Assembly (NCBI GenBank): GCA_001999425.1
Contig: MLHP01000023.1
Location: 1-64,000 of the forward strand
DNA: 64,000 nt
Source: Rodentibacter genomosp. 2
Lineage (GTDB): Bacteria; Pseudomonadota; Gammaproteobacteria; Enterobacterales; Pasteurellaceae
Reading direction: 5' to 3'
Shown here: piece by piece, positions 9,965 through 19,989 of the stretch
How positions within the stretch are numbered: position 1 is the stretch's first letter
Layout: the number at the start of each line of letters is the position of its first letter
The notes under the pieces: model-generated
The model's input: the letters and a program-made list of their open reading frames with translations, nothing else
The model's database searches: none
Told to the model about the DNA's origin: nothing
Translations under genes and position numbers: made by a program

Positions 9965-11308
9965 CTAACCTTCCTTCTCAATCTTTTCTAAAGCTTGACG
10001 CAAGATGGAACCATATTCATATTTGCCCGGGCAAACAAATGAACAAAGCGCCAAATCTTCTTCATCTAACTCTAAACAACCCAATGCTTGAGCACTATCA
10101 GTATCACCGGCAATTAAATCACGTAGCAATAGCGTTGGTAAAATATCCAACGGCATGACTCGCTCATAGTTACCAATTGGTACCATTGCACGTTCACCAC
10201 CATTTTCTGCCGTAGTAAAATTAAATAATTTTTTACCAAAGTGTCCTAATACGGTACGGGTAATGGAATATTTGTTAGATTGCGGTGTAATCCAACCAAA
10301 GAACTCTTTTTCATTACCTTCTGCAATAACAGATACTTGTAATGCGTAACGACCTAAATAATCATGTGCACCTTTCGCGGTATTACCGCATAGCACAGAA
10401 CCGGAAATTACACGATTTTCGCCCGCACTTAGCTCATCTTGCACTAATTGTGAAAGATTTGCGCCAATCACGGTACGGATCAGACGTGGATTTTTCACTT
10501 GAGGACCGGCAAGAGAAATCACACGCTCAACATAAAGTTCACCTGTGGTAAATAATTTACCAATAGCCATCACCTCTTGGTAATTGATATGCCATACGGT
10601 TTTATGCGCTCCAACCGGATCAATAAAGTGAATATGGGTTCCCACTAGACCTGCCGGATGTACTCCACCAAAGTCATGAATTTGAAGATTTGACAAATCC
10701 GCGGTCGGAATATTCATACTACCTGTCTTACATAGATGTAACGGCTTGCTAGGGAATAAACGACTTAATACGGTTAAACCATTGATGAAATCTTGCCAAT
10801 GCTCTTTTAACACGACTTCAGGATCAGCCGCGAGAGGATTAGTATCCATCGCATTCACAAAGATAGAAGAAGGTTCGCTTTCAAGTGTAGGAACTTTGCT
10901 AAAAGGACGCGTACGTAATGCCGTCCATAAGCCTGACTCCACAAGATTTTGTTTTACTTGTTCGGAAGAAAGCGTATTGAGTTCATCTGCATTATATTTT
11001 GCGAAAGTGATTTGTTCATCGCTTTCCACATTAATGACCACAGATTGTAATACACGTTTTTCGCCACGATTTATTGCTGTGATAGTACCACTTGCAGGGG
11101 CCGTGAAAACCACACCAGGATTTTTCTTGTCTTCAAAAAGCACTTGCCCTTTCTTGACAACATCACCTTCGCGTACCTTCATAGAAGGACGCATCCCCAC
11201 ATACTCCTCACCAAGAATCGCAACCTGATTCACAACGTTGCCGTTGTGGATTACTTGTGCCGGTTTTCCTGCGATAGGAAGATCCAAGCCTTTCTTAATT
11301 GTAATCAT
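9965..11308 (-). CDS. nqrA: Na+-translocating NADH:quinone reductase subunit A
   Basis: First gene of the nqr operon and the soluble subunit linked to ubiquinone binding, with no clear membrane segment. The start at 11308 ([16 protein letters not shown]) is the usual NqrA N-terminus and gives 447 residues. A longer frame reaching 11350 adds 14 residues that do not look native. The segments [16 protein letters not shown] and the C-terminal [16 protein letters not shown] are family features. The operon is expected to run A-B-C-D-E-F. Confidence 0.97.
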   Translation of the reverse strand: MITIKKGLDLPIAGKPAQVIHNGNVVNQVAILGEEYVGMRPSMKVREGDVVKKGQVLFEDKKNPGVVFTAPASGTITAINRGEKRVLQSVVINVESDEQITFAKYNADELNTLSSEQVKQNLVESGLWTALRTRPFSKVPTLESEPSSIFVNAMDTNPLAADPEVVLKEHWQDFINGLTVLSRLFPSKPLHLCKTGSMNIPTADLSNLQIHDFGGVHPAGLVGTHIHFIDPVGAHKTVWHINYQEVMAIGKLFTTGELYVERVISLAGPQVKNPRLIRTVIGANLSQLVQDELSAGENRVISGSVLCGNTAKGAHDYLGRYALQVSVIAEGNEKEFFGWITPQSNKYSITRTVLGHFGKKLFNFTTAENGGERAMVPIGNYERVMPLDILPTLLLRDLIAGDTDSAQALGCLELDEEDLALCSFVCPGKYEYGSILRQALEKIEKEG

Positions 11309-11633
11309 ACTGTTTGCACTACTTTTCAAGGTTAAAAAATACGATTGCAAAAAACTAAAATTAAATGCAATCTCGTGTTTGAGCGTGACAGAGAATACGT
11401 TAAACCATCAAAGTATTAACTACTGACACATAAATAAAAAACTCAAATTGGTTTAATTTTTTGACAAAGTAAGCGAGCTTTTACAACATCAAAAAATTGA
11501 AAATATAAAAATTAAAACGGCTTATTCTAGCTAAAATCTGCGATTCATTCCACTTTAACCCACACTTTTTGTGAAAAAATTGTGAACTTTTTGAAAGATA
11601 CACACAAAGAGTTATGAATGGAAAATAATCAAA
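11309..11633 (-). other. Noncoding region between bolA and nqrA
   Basis: 325 bases of AT-rich DNA with no supportable gene. It must hold the nqr operon promoter, but I see no -35/-10 pair clear enough to name and no strong ribosome binding site before the nqrA ATG. Confidence 0.5.
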
Positions 11634-11945
11634 TCACAGTCCAACTCCAACACAGTTTGGTGAATTTGGAAATAGCTCACCACGTTCTTCCCATTCTTTT
11701 TTTGTATAAAGGTGAAGTGCTAAGGCATGAATGCCGTTTTTTAAATCATCGGCAAATAGTTGATACAATTTTTGATGGCGTTTAACCTTACTTATACCAT
11801 CAAAAGTATCACTCACAATCACCAATTTAAAGTGAGAATTTGCACCACGACCGGATTTATGCATGTGACTTTCATTTTCTACCGTTGCAAAGTGCGGTTG
11901 AAATTCAGCGTTTATTTTATCCAATAATTCTTGTTGCTTTGACAT
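11634..11945 (-). CDS. bolA: BolA family transcriptional regulator / Fe-S partner
   Basis: BolA-fold protein, likely a monothiol glutaredoxin partner with a role in iron-sulfur handling and stress morphology. The motif FKLVIVSDTFDGISKVKRHQKLYQL contains the helix-turn-helix-like element, with the invariant His of KRHQ. The start at 11945 was chosen because GGAG lies 7 bases upstream; an ATG directly before it (11948) leaves only 4. This gives 103 residues. It is divergent from the yajG-like gene; yajG and bolA are also neighbours in E. coli. Confidence 0.93.
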   Translation of the reverse strand: MSKQQELLDKINAEFQPHFATVENESHMHKSGRGANSHFKLVIVSDTFDGISKVKRHQKLYQLFADDLKNGIHALALHLYTKKEWEERGELFPNSPNCVGVGL

Positions 11946-12038
11946 CATTAATCTCCAATAAAATTTTGTTGGAAGGCTATACATCCGCCATTAAGTCTGC
12001 AAGAATAGCATAAATCAACCCACTTAATTGAGGAAATT

Positions 12039-12638
12039 ATGAAACTCTCGAATAAAATCAAAACATTATTATTTACCGGACTCACTGTTGCGACAATGTT
12101 TCTTGCTGGCTGCCAAACTCAATCCAATACATTAACATTCACACCTCCTGTGCCAAGTGCTTCCATGAATGTTAATCAGTCTGCCGTTGTTTATGTCACT
12201 ACCAGCGATTCTCGCTCAAAACAAGATGTCGCCAGTTACGTAAAAAACGGAGAATTAGTGAAACTCAATGCCTCTCCGGATGTAACGCAATTATTCCAAC
12301 AAGTGATGCAACAAAATCTGGTAAGCAAGGGCTTCCGCATCGGGCAGGTAAATAATTCAAATGCAGGTGTAACCATTGAAATAAAAGATTTTTTCACTCA
12401 AGTGGATCAAGGCAACTTACGTTATAATCTAAACAGTAAAATTCGAGTTACCGTACATGTGCAGGGAACCGGCGGAAGATATAACAAAGACTTTAATGTC
12501 AGCCGTTCACAATCCGGCGCATTTAATGCTGACAATGACGAAATCCAAAAAGTGCTTGGCGAGACCTTCAAAGACATTGTTAATAATATCTACCAAGATC
12601 AAGAAGTCTCGACAGCAATCAATCAATATACCCGCTAA
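12039..12638 (+). CDS. yajG: YajG family lipoprotein
   Basis: A 199-residue putative outer- or inner-membrane lipoprotein with a type II signal peptide: charged MKLSNKIK, a hydrophobic core, lipobox LAGC at about residues 22-25. The mature part contains the YajG-type sequence ([11 protein letters not shown]-like segment, then [17 protein letters not shown] and [10 protein letters not shown]). Its molecular function is unknown. A clean hairpin terminator follows 8 bases after the stop codon. Confidence 0.85.
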   Translation: MKLSNKIKTLLFTGLTVATMFLAGCQTQSNTLTFTPPVPSASMNVNQSAVVYVTTSDSRSKQDVASYVKNGELVKLNASPDVTQLFQQVMQQNLVSKGFRIGQVNNSNAGVTIEIKDFFTQVDQGNLRYNLNSKIRVTVHVQGTGGRYNKDFNVSRSQSGAFNADNDEIQKVLGETFKDIVNNIYQDQEVSTAINQYTR

Positions 12639-12645
12639 TCCTGTT

Positions 12646-12669
12646 TGGGGCATTTTGCCCCATTTATTT
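12646..12669 (+). terminator. Rho-independent terminator of yajG
   Basis: A 7-bp GC-rich stem (TGGGGCA, loop TTT, TGCCCCA) is followed by TTTATTTT, just after the yajG stop. Confidence 0.88.
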
Positions 12670-12880
12670 TCCACAAAAACTTGACGAATCCCCCTTTCAA
12701 GCGTAACATTCGCCCGATTTTTTAACGAGAAGGACACACACTTTGGACAGTCATAGTCGATACCGAATATCGCTTTAGACTCCCGCCCAATGCCAAACGG
12801 CTATCGGCGAGAGTTCGTCGGTAGATTTACCGATTTCGGCATCCTTAACAGCAAACGAAAATACCGCAATTTTTAACCGC
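12670..12880 (-). pseudogene. Decayed reading frame, unknown family
   Basis: This intergenic stretch before corA reads on the minus strand as a broken frame. One piece has EIGKSTDELSPIAVWH and another, after a frameshift, FGIDYDCPKCVSFSLK continuing toward 12670. The pieces are interrupted by stops. A CPxC motif is visible in the second. There is no recognisable function. It may be a decayed gene or a dispersed intergenic repeat; a single USS core lies at 12876-12884. Confidence 0.3.
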
Positions 12881-12945
12881 ACTTTTATTCGTTTGACATT
12901 CTTTTGTTCACGGTTAACTGTTCATAATCCCAAAAGGAGTATGAA

Positions 12946-13893
12946 ATGATCAATGCTTTTACTATCAACGATTCCCGTTTATTTCGGATCGATGAAGATC
13001 AAACGGATCTCAACAGCGCAATCTGGCTTGATTTGCTTGAACCTACCGGCGAAGAGCGTGAAATGCTACAAGAAAGCTTAGGGCAAAGCCTTGCCTCTTT
13101 CCTTGAATTAGAAGATATCGAAGCGTCCGCCCGTTTCTTTGAAGACGAAGACGGCTTACACTTACACTCATTCTTTTACTGTGAAGATGAAAATAACTAT
13201 GCGGATCTTGCCAGTGTGGCGTTTACCATCCGCGATGGTCGCTTATTTACCTTACGGGATCGGGAACTGCCCGCATTTCGTTTATATCGTATGCGATCCC
13301 GTAGTCAGCGCTTATTGGAATTCAACGCTTATGAAGTGTTGCTCGATTTATTTGAAACCAAAATCGAACAACTTGCCGATGTCATCGAAAATGTTTATGC
13401 TGACCTCGAAGAATTAAGTCGAGTGATTTTAAACGGCACCCAAGGTGAGGCGTTTGATGAAGCCTTAAATACGCTCACCGAACAGGAAGATACCAGCTCT
13501 AAAGTGCGTCTATGCTTGATGGATACCCAACGCGCACTCGGTTTTTTGGTACGAAAAACCCGTTTACCGGCAAACCAGTTGGAACAGGCTCGAGAAATCC
13601 TACGAGATATTGAATCCCTACAACCGCACAACGAATCTCTGTTCCAGAAAGTGAACTTTCTCATGCAGGCGGCAATGGGTTACATCAATATTGAGCAGAA
13701 CAAAATTATGAAATTTTTCTCGGTGGTATCCGTTATGTTCCTACCGGCAACGTTAGTCGCTTCCACTTACGGAATGAACTTTGAATTTATGCCGGAGCTC
13801 CATTTCAAATACGGTTACCCGATGGCTATCGGCTTAATGATCGCCGCCGCACTCACCCCGTATATTTATTTTAGACGAAAAGGATGGCTATAA
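12946..13893 (+). CDS. corA: Magnesium/cobalt transporter CorA
   Basis: Homopentameric Mg2+ channel of the inner membrane. It has a large acidic cytoplasmic domain (residues 1-250), then two C-terminal helices. The signature [11 protein letters not shown] (GMN selectivity loop) lies between the helices at about 276-286, and a basic tail FRRKGWL follows. The 315 residues match the family. AAAGGAG stands 7 bases before the ATG. The stop overlaps the start of the YggT gene (TAATG), so the two are translationally coupled. Confidence 0.97.
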   Translation: MINAFTINDSRLFRIDEDQTDLNSAIWLDLLEPTGEEREMLQESLGQSLASFLELEDIEASARFFEDEDGLHLHSFFYCEDENNYADLASVAFTIRDGRLFTLRDRELPAFRLYRMRSRSQRLLEFNAYEVLLDLFETKIEQLADVIENVYADLEELSRVILNGTQGEAFDEALNTLTEQEDTSSKVRLCLMDTQRALGFLVRKTRLPANQLEQAREILRDIESLQPHNESLFQKVNFLMQAAMGYINIEQNKIMKFFSVVSVMFLPATLVASTYGMNFEFMPELHFKYGYPMAIGLMIAAALTPYIYFRRKGWL

Positions 13894-14438
13894 TGGAATT
13901 ATCTCAAACTGCATTATTTGTCGGTTCAATCATCAATCTTTATGCGCTCGTGTTGGTCTTACGCATTTGGCTTCAATTGGCTAGAGTGGATTACTACAAT
14001 CCCCTTTCACAGTTTGTCGTAAAAATTACAGAACCGGTACTTAAACCCATTCGTAAGATCATGCCGATCATCAAAAATATTGATACTTCAGCCGTCCTAG
14101 TGATCTTTATCCTTGGCGCATTAAAATCCTTACTTTACTTTGGATTAGCGATTGATGTCATGGTAATTTTAGGCATATTAAGCATTTTAAAAGCAATTGG
14201 AATGACCATTTTCTATGTGCTGTTTATCAGCGCGATTTCAAGTTGGTTTAATCGTGGCAACAATCCTGTTTTTTACGCATTCTATCAACTGTCGGAGCCG
14301 TTATTACGTCCCGTTAGAAAAATTTTGCCGACCATCGGTATGATTGATTTTTCACCCATGGTGATCGTGTTTATCTTATTATTTATCAATAACTTTATGA
14401 TTGATATGCTGCAAGCACTTTGGGTGATTGCAGGATAA
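13893..14438 (+). CDS. yggT: YggT family integral membrane protein
   Basis: A protein of 181 residues with two YggT repeats, each made of a hydrophobic helix, a short loop (SQFVVKITEPVLKPIRKIMP and FYQLSEPLLRPVRKILP) and another helix. I chose the ATG at 13893, which overlaps the corA stop, over an in-frame ATG at 13884. The family is linked to membrane stress and osmotic tolerance, but the mechanism is unclear. It is followed by a terminator and then yggU, the usual partner. Confidence 0.92.
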   Translation: MELSQTALFVGSIINLYALVLVLRIWLQLARVDYYNPLSQFVVKITEPVLKPIRKIMPIIKNIDTSAVLVIFILGALKSLLYFGLAIDVMVILGILSILKAIGMTIFYVLFISAISSWFNRGNNPVFYAFYQLSEPLLRPVRKILPTIGMIDFSPMVIVFILLFINNFMIDMLQALWVIAG

Positions 14439-14467
14439 AAAGTGCGGTCATAAAATACGATGTTTTC

Positions 14468-14493
14468 AGCCACGTTCTACGTGGCTTTTCTTT
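14468..14493 (+). terminator. Rho-independent terminator after yggT
   Basis: A 7-bp stem (AGCCACG, loop TTCTA, CGTGGCT) with tail TTTCTTTAT. It lies between yggT and yggU and may attenuate read-through. Confidence 0.75.
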
Positions 14494-14507
14494 ATGAGAT
14501 TTATAAT

Positions 14508-14795
14508 ATGTCAGCAATCGAAAAAATGCCTGACGGCATTCGCCTGAAGATTTTTTTACAACCCAAAGCCAGCAAAGATCAAATTGTTGGAATACATAAT
14601 GAAGAACTCAAAATCACCATTACCACCCCTCCCATAGAGGGGCAAGCAAACGCTCACTTATTAAAATTCTTAAGCAAAATTTTTAAAGTACCGAAAAGCA
14701 GTATCCTGCTGGAAAAAGGCGAATTAAATCGGCATAAACAAATTTGGATTCCTAATCCAAAATTAATCCCTCAAGAAATCGAGAATTTGTTATAA
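14508..14795 (+). CDS. yggU: DUF167 family protein YggU
   Basis: A small conserved cytoplasmic protein of 95 residues. The core DGIRLKIFLQPKASKDQIVG and TTPPIEGQANAHLLKFL match the DUF167/UPF0235 fold. The ATG at 14508 was chosen because the longer frame starts inside the terminator hairpin. The cellular role is unknown; the yggT-yggU pairing is widespread. Confidence 0.92.
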   Translation: MSAIEKMPDGIRLKIFLQPKASKDQIVGIHNEELKITITTPPIEGQANAHLLKFLSKIFKVPKSSILLEKGELNRHKQIWIPNPKLIPQEIENLL

Positions 14796-14924
14796 AACAA
14801 ACAAAAAAATCACCGCACTTTACGCCTCTTAGCCTACCAATTTATAGCGTTTTACGATATTCTATGAGCCAGTTTTCCCATGTAAAAATCCCGCTAAAGT
14901 GCGGTCAAAATTTAAGGTGATTTT

Positions 14925-17513
14925 ATGCAAGAACAATATCGTCCCGATATGATTGAACCGAAAGTTCAGCAATATTGGGCAGAAAATAAAGTTTTCAAAG
15001 CCGTTAAAGATGTTAATAAAGAGAAATATTACTGCCTTTCTATGTTCCCGTATCCGTCAGGTCGTCTGCATATGGGGCATGTGCGTAACTATACGATCGG
15101 TGACGTAGTTTCACGTTATCAACGTATGAACGGCAAAAATGTGTTGCAACCGATTGGTTGGGATGCCTTTGGTTTACCTGCTGAAGGAGCCGCAATTAAA
15201 CACAAAACCGCACCGGCAAAATGGACATACGAAAACATTGAATATATGAAAAACCAGCTCAAAATGTTGGGCTTTGGTTATGATTGGGATCGCGAAATTG
15301 CGACCTGTAAACCTGAATACTACAAATGGGAACAATGGTTTTTTACCGAGCTTTATAAAAAAGGTTTGGTGTATAAAAAAACCTCAACGGTAAACTGGTG
15401 TCCGAATGATGAAACGGTGCTTGCCAACGAGCAAGTGCATGATGGTTGCTGTTGGCGTTGCGACACCCCAGTGGAACAAAAAGAAATTCCTCAGTGGTTT
15501 ATTAAAATCACAGATTATGCCGAGCAATTATTAGGCGGTCTGGATAATCTTCCGCAATGGCCGGACATGGTGAAGACCATGCAACGCAACTGGATTGGAC
15601 GTTCCGAAGGGGTGGAAATTACCTTTAATGTAAAAGATAGCGATGAGAAGGTGGATGTTTACACCACTCGTCCTGATACTTTTTACGGCGTAACTTACAT
15701 GGCCGTGGCGGCGGCTCATCCGCTGGCGACACAGGCGGCAGAAAATAATCCTGAATTAGCAAAATTTATCCAAGAAATCAGAAATGTTAAAGTTGCAGAA
15801 GCAGAGCTTGCAACGATGGAGAAAAAAGGAATGGCAACGGGCTTGTTTGCTATTCACCCCATCACAGGAAAAGAAATACCAATTTGGGTGGCAAATTTTG
15901 TATTAATGCACTATGGCACGGGAGCCGTCATGGCGGTACCTGCACATGACCCACGTGATTATGACTTTGCCAGCAAGTATGATTTACCGATTTTACCGGT
16001 GATTGAACCCTTTGATGGCAGCAAGTGGGATTATAGCCAATCCGTGTTTGCTGAGCACGGTATATTGATTAACTCTGAGGAATTTAATGGCTTAGCGTTT
16101 GATGCTGCATTTAACGGCATTGCCGATAAATTGGAAGCAATGGGCGTGGGTAAACGCCAAGTGAACTACCGCTTGCGTGATTGGGGCGTTTCCCGTCAAC
16201 GTTATTGGGGTGCACCAATTCCAATGCTGACTCTTGAAAACGGTGATGTCGTGCCTGCACCATTAGAGGATTTACCGATTATTCTGCCTGAAGATGTGGT
16301 GATGGATGGCGTGAAAAGCCCGATTAAAGCAGATCCAAACTGGGCGAAAACCACCTTTAACGGTGTTCCTGCACTAAAAGAAACGGACACTTTTGATACC
16401 TTTATGGAATCTTCTTGGTATTACGCCCGTTACACCTCACCAACCTTTGCGGAGGCGATGTTAGATAAAGAAGAAGCAAATTACTGGTTACCGGTGGATC
16501 AATATATCGGCGGTATCGAACACGCTACCATGCACTTGCTCTATTTCCGTTTCTTCCACAAACTCTTACGTGATGCGGGTTTTGTAAATAGCGATGAGCC
16601 GACCGTTAAGTTGTTATGTCAAGGTATGGTGCTTGCCGATGCGTTCTATTACACCAGCCCGACTAACGAGCGTATTTGGGTCAGTCCAACGCAAGTGACC
16701 CTTGAGCGAGATGAGAAAGGTCGCATTATCAAGGCGATGGATCCTGAGGGGCGTGAACTGGTCCATTCCGGTATGACCAAAATGTCAAAATCTAAAAATA
16801 ACGGTATCGATCCGCAAGAAATGGTGGAAAAATACGGTGCGGATACAGTTCGCTTGTTTATGATGTTTGCTTCCCCTGCGGAGATGACGCTTGAATGGCA
16901 AGAATCCGGTGTAGAAGGGGCAAAACGCTTCCTCGGTCGGGTGTGGAACTTGGTATATCAATATCAACAAAACCCGGCAAAAACAGCTTTAGATGCGACC
17001 GCTCTTTCTGCGGTTCAAAAAGCCCTTCGCCGTGAAGTGCATAAAACCATTGCCAAAGTGAGTGACGATATTGGTCGCCGTCAAACCTTTAATACTGCCA
17101 TTGCAGCAATTATGGAGTTGACGAACAAACTCACCAAAGCCCCATTGGATAGTGATCAGGATCAGGCAGTGATGGCGGAAGCCTTAAGTGCCGTCGTGCG
17201 TATGCTTTATCCGATTACCCCACATATTTGCTTTGAGCTATGGCATACCCTCGGCAACGAAAACAGCATAGACACCGCAGAATGGGTGAAAGCCGATGAA
17301 GCGGCGATGGTAGAAGATGAAAAACTCATTGTTGTTCAAGTGAACGGTAAAGTGCGTGGTAAAGTTACCGTTGCCTCAGACGCTGACGAGGAAATGGTAA
17401 AAACCATTGCCTTTGCCGATGAAAATGTGAAGAAATTTATCGATGGGCAGCAAATTGTGAAAGTGATTTACGTGTCAGGTAAATTATTAAATGTCGTGGT
17501 GAAACCACAATAA
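14925..17513 (+). CDS. leuS: Leucyl-tRNA synthetase
   Basis: Class I aminoacyl-tRNA synthetase that charges tRNA-Leu. The ATP-binding HIGH motif appears as LHMGH in [13 protein letters not shown] near residue 48, and the KMSKS motif as [13 protein letters not shown] near 620. The inserted CP1 editing domain lies between, with the threonine-rich [11 protein letters not shown] near 245. The length of 862 is typical. An uptake sequence lies 20 bases before the start. It is followed by lptE and holA. Confidence 0.99.
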   Translation: MQEQYRPDMIEPKVQQYWAENKVFKAVKDVNKEKYYCLSMFPYPSGRLHMGHVRNYTIGDVVSRYQRMNGKNVLQPIGWDAFGLPAEGAAIKHKTAPAKWTYENIEYMKNQLKMLGFGYDWDREIATCKPEYYKWEQWFFTELYKKGLVYKKTSTVNWCPNDETVLANEQVHDGCCWRCDTPVEQKEIPQWFIKITDYAEQLLGGLDNLPQWPDMVKTMQRNWIGRSEGVEITFNVKDSDEKVDVYTTRPDTFYGVTYMAVAAAHPLATQAAENNPELAKFIQEIRNVKVAEAELATMEKKGMATGLFAIHPITGKEIPIWVANFVLMHYGTGAVMAVPAHDPRDYDFASKYDLPILPVIEPFDGSKWDYSQSVFAEHGILINSEEFNGLAFDAAFNGIADKLEAMGVGKRQVNYRLRDWGVSRQRYWGAPIPMLTLENGDVVPAPLEDLPIILPEDVVMDGVKSPIKADPNWAKTTFNGVPALKETDTFDTFMESSWYYARYTSPTFAEAMLDKEEANYWLPVDQYIGGIEHATMHLLYFRFFHKLLRDAGFVNSDEPTVKLLCQGMVLADAFYYTSPTNERIWVSPTQVTLERDEKGRIIKAMDPEGRELVHSGMTKMSKSKNNGIDPQEMVEKYGADTVRLFMMFASPAEMTLEWQESGVEGAKRFLGRVWNLVYQYQQNPAKTALDATALSAVQKALRREVHKTIAKVSDDIGRRQTFNTAIAAIMELTNKLTKAPLDSDQDQAVMAEALSAVVRMLYPITPHICFELWHTLGNENSIDTAEWVKADEAAMVEDEKLIVVQVNGKVRGKVTVASDADEEMVKTIAFADENVKKFIDGQQIVKVIYVSGKLLNVVVKPQ

Positions 17514-17524
17514 TCCATAGAAAT

Positions 17525-17551
17525 AACCGCACTTCTTAACAAAGTGCGGTT
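17525..17551 (+). terminator. Inverted-USS stem-loop between leuS and lptE
   Basis: A 10-bp inverted repeat (AACCGCACTT with AAGTGCGGTT, 7-base loop) starts 12 bases past leuS and is followed by TGATTTTAT. It may reduce read-through into lptE-holA. Confidence 0.6.
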
Positions 17552-17570
17552 GATTTTATAGGTAATTTTT

Positions 17571-18074
17571 ATGCTTAAATTAATTAAAAAACTCTTTCTT
17601 ATCACAACCGCTAGCGCACTTTCAGCCTGCGGATGGTATCTTCAAAATGGGGCATTAATTCCACAAGAATTACAAACGCTAACCTTTGAAAGTGCCGATC
17701 CTTATAGTGAAATGTCAATGGCAATGCGTCGCCAGTTACAAATCAATAATGTCAATCTCGTTAGACCGACACAAAATGTCCCCGTTCTACGCATCAATAA
17801 ACAAACCAGCGATAATCAGGTTGCTTCCATTTTTAAACGTGGTCGTGAAGCGGAAAAAGTCTTAATGTTGGAAGTAGAGGCCAGCGTACGTTTAGCCAAT
17901 GGTGAAACCTATCCAATCAGTGCAAAAGTAAACCGCACTTTCTTTGATAACTCACGGGCAGCACTGGCAAAAGCAGCGGAACGTGATGTGATTTGGAATG
18001 ATATGCGTGATCAAGCCGCCCGTCAGCTCATCACCAAAATGGTGGCATTGCAGTATCAAGTAAAAGGTAAGTAA
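17571..18074 (+). CDS. lptE: LPS-assembly lipoprotein LptE
   Basis: Outer-membrane lipoprotein (formerly RlpB) that plugs the LptD barrel in lipopolysaccharide export. The type II signal peptide ends in the lipobox LSAC at about residues 17-20, and the mature chain starts [20 protein letters not shown], as in the family. The 167 residues are normal. It overlaps holA by one base (TAATG), the conserved gammaproteobacterial leuS-lptE-holA order. Confidence 0.95.
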   Translation: MLKLIKKLFLITTASALSACGWYLQNGALIPQELQTLTFESADPYSEMSMAMRRQLQINNVNLVRPTQNVPVLRINKQTSDNQVASIFKRGREAEKVLMLEVEASVRLANGETYPISAKVNRTFFDNSRAALAKAAERDVIWNDMRDQAARQLITKMVALQYQVKGK

Positions 18075-19108
18075 TGAACCGTCTTTTTCCTGAGCAACTA
18101 GCCCATCATCTTAGCCAACGTCTAACCAAAGTTTATTTATTGGTCGGGCAAGATCCGCTATTACTCAGCGAAAGTGAAGATGCGATTTATCAAGCCGCCG
18201 CTCAACAAGGCTTTGATGAAAAAAATACGGTGCAGGTTGATAGCCAAACCGATTGGACGCAACTTATCGAATCCTGTCAGTCCATGGGTTTGTTCTTCAA
18301 TAAGCAAATCCTTGTTCTAAATTTACCGGAAAATCTGACCGCACCTTTGCAGAAAAATCTACAAGAATTCATTGGTTCATTAACTGAAGATATTTTGCTG
18401 ATTCTCAACATAGCAAAACTTCCCAAAACTATGGAAAAACAGGCGTGGTTTTTAGCAGTTAATCAATATGAACCCGATTCAATATTGATTAACTGCCAAA
18501 CGCCAACGGTCGAAAACCTTCCCCGTTGGGTGAAAAATCGGGTTCAAATGATGGGATTAGAGGCTGACGGTGAAGCCATTCAACAGCTTTGTTATAGTTA
18601 TGAAAATAATCTACTTGCACTAAAACAAACTTTACAGCTTCTGGATTTACTTCATCCTGATCGCAAACTTAATTACAATCGAGTAATTGAAGTTGTGGAA
18701 CAGTCTTCTATATTTACCCCTTTCCAATGGATTGATGCCCTTCTTGCCGGTAAAGTAAATCGAGCTAAACGAATTTTAAGCGGTTTACAAGCGGAGGACA
18801 TTCAACCAATTATTTTACTTCGCACCTTACAACGTGAACTATTGACGTTACTTGAACTTACAAAACCTCAACAACCCACTCGCATAAGCGAGGCGTTACC
18901 TATTCAACAAATTAAGCCGGAATTTGACCGCCTTAAAATTTGGCAAAATCGCCGACCGCTCTTTTTAAGTGCGGTACAGCGATTAACCTATAAAAAACTG
19001 TATGAGATTATCCAAGAATTAGCCGACATTGAACGCTTTGCCAAGCAAGAATTTAGCGATAATGTGTGGGAAAAATTAGCGGATTTATCGGTGAAGATTT
19101 GTTTATAA
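18074..19108 (+). CDS. holA: DNA polymerase III subunit delta
   Basis: Clamp-loader wrench that opens the beta sliding clamp. The N-terminal segment VYLLVGQDPLLLSESEDAIYQAA and the region FFNKQILVLNLPENLTAP fit HolA. The length of 344 residues is usual. It is translationally coupled to lptE, which explains the shared operon even though the functions differ. Confidence 0.96.
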   Translation: MNRLFPEQLAHHLSQRLTKVYLLVGQDPLLLSESEDAIYQAAAQQGFDEKNTVQVDSQTDWTQLIESCQSMGLFFNKQILVLNLPENLTAPLQKNLQEFIGSLTEDILLILNIAKLPKTMEKQAWFLAVNQYEPDSILINCQTPTVENLPRWVKNRVQMMGLEADGEAIQQLCYSYENNLLALKQTLQLLDLLHPDRKLNYNRVIEVVEQSSIFTPFQWIDALLAGKVNRAKRILSGLQAEDIQPIILLRTLQRELLTLLELTKPQQPTRISEALPIQQIKPEFDRLKIWQNRRPLFLSAVQRLTYKKLYEIIQELADIERFAKQEFSDNVWEKLADLSVKICL

Positions 19109-19194
19109 TCTTATTGTTGTTTTTGAGCAAAAATAGTATAATAAGTCGCCTTTTGGCAATAATTTTATTTATTAATTTTCGTGAGGAAATCACA

Positions 19195-19458
19195 ATGAAA
19201 AAAACATTAGCAGCACTTATCTTAATGGGTTTTGGTCTTTCCGCTTCTGCCGCAGAATTATCTGATAGTTGTAAAACTTATTTTGCTGAGGTTGATTCAT
19301 ATCTTGCTTCTATGCCGGCGGCTCAAGCCGATTCAATGAAAGCACAGTATGAATCCAGTAAACAACAGTTTGCTATGATGCCGGCAGCTGCACAAGATCA
19401 GGCTTGTGGACAAGCTGTAGAGCAATTGAAACAAATGAAAGTAGCGATGCCAAAATAG
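19195..19458 (+). CDS. Small secreted protein, DUF5339-like
   Basis: An 87-residue protein with an N-terminal signal peptide (MKKTLAALILMGFGLSASAA, cleavage after ASA/AE). The mature part has a cysteine in DSCKTYFAEVDSYL and a second in QDQACGQAVEQLKQM, separated by a helical alanine- and glutamine-rich stretch. The two Cys could form a disulfide in the periplasm. The ATG at 19195 has GAGGAAA before it; a longer frame from 19066 overlaps holA and lacks a signal. The function is unknown, and similar small proteins are known in Pasteurellaceae. Confidence 0.8.
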   Translation: MKKTLAALILMGFGLSASAAELSDSCKTYFAEVDSYLASMPAAQADSMKAQYESSKQQFAMMPAAAQDQACGQAVEQLKQMKVAMPK

Positions 19459-19494
19459 TTCTGAACGATGTCATAAATGGATCTTGATTAAAAT

Positions 19495-19520
19495 AACCCC
19501 AGCCTAAGCCGGGGTTCTTG
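19495..19520 (+). terminator. Rho-independent terminator
   Basis: The stem AACCCC/GGGGTT closes a loop with a further inner GC pair, followed by CTTGTTT. It ends the small secreted protein gene and overlaps the mutT 3' side, so it may also serve mutT in the opposite direction. Confidence 0.75.
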
Positions 19521-19521
19521 T

Positions 19522-19929
19522 TTATGAAATTTGCACTTCGCTGAGCAATCGGTTGATTAACTTTGCATTTGCCGGCGGAAATAATCCTGCATCCAATGAA
19601 CGTTGTTCGATCCAAAAACCCTCTTGCCCTTCACGCCCAAAAGGCTCGCCAATCCATTCGTCCACAACATAAAAAAAGAAGGAAATAATCTTAGTAGGAT
19701 ATTCAAACTGAAAGCGTTCATACAGCTCGGCATTTAATATCACAATACCGATTTCTTCTTCCAATTCACGTTTTAGTGCCTGTTCCGGCGTTTCACCGAC
19801 ATCCACTTTGCCACCAGGGAATTCAAGAGATTGTGCAAAATCCTGTCCTTCCAAGCGCTGCGTTAAATAAATCTGCCCGAATTCATTACGAATAATGCCT
19901 GCGGCAACTTGTATTACTGGTTTTTCCAT
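19522..19929 (-). CDS. mutT: 8-oxo-dGTP diphosphatase MutT
   Basis: Nudix hydrolase that cleans 8-oxo-dGTP from the nucleotide pool. The complete Nudix box is visible at about residues 37-60 (GGKVDVGETPEQALKRELEE then EIGI), with the REXXEE glutamates that bind Mg2+. The 135 residues match MutT. It lies just downstream of secA on the same strand, the classical secA-mutT neighbourhood, but an inverted-USS terminator separates the two. Confidence 0.95.
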   Translation of the reverse strand: MEKPVIQVAAGIIRNEFGQIYLTQRLEGQDFAQSLEFPGGKVDVGETPEQALKRELEEEIGIVILNAELYERFQFEYPTKIISFFFYVVDEWIGEPFGREGQEGFWIEQRSLDAGLFPPANAKLINRLLSEVQIS

Positions 19930-19947
19930 TTTGTTAAATCCAATATG

Positions 19948-19980
19948 AAAAAAGTGCGGTCAAAATAACCGCACTTTTAG
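19948..19980 (-). terminator. Inverted-USS terminator of secA
   Basis: An 11-bp stem (AAAAGTGCGGT with ACCGCACTTTT, 7-base loop) stands between secA and mutT. On the minus strand it is followed by a U-run (TTTTTT), so it is a good terminator for secA. Confidence 0.85.
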
Positions 19981-19989
19981 TGAGTGCCA

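Noticed and set aside
14460-14507. Longer start for the yggU gene
   Set aside because: It starts inside the yggT terminator hairpin and adds residues absent from the DUF167 family; the ATG at 14508 is better.
19066-19194. Longer N-terminus for the small secreted protein after holA
   Set aside because: It overlaps holA and would bury the signal peptide; the ATG at 19195 has a good ribosome binding site.
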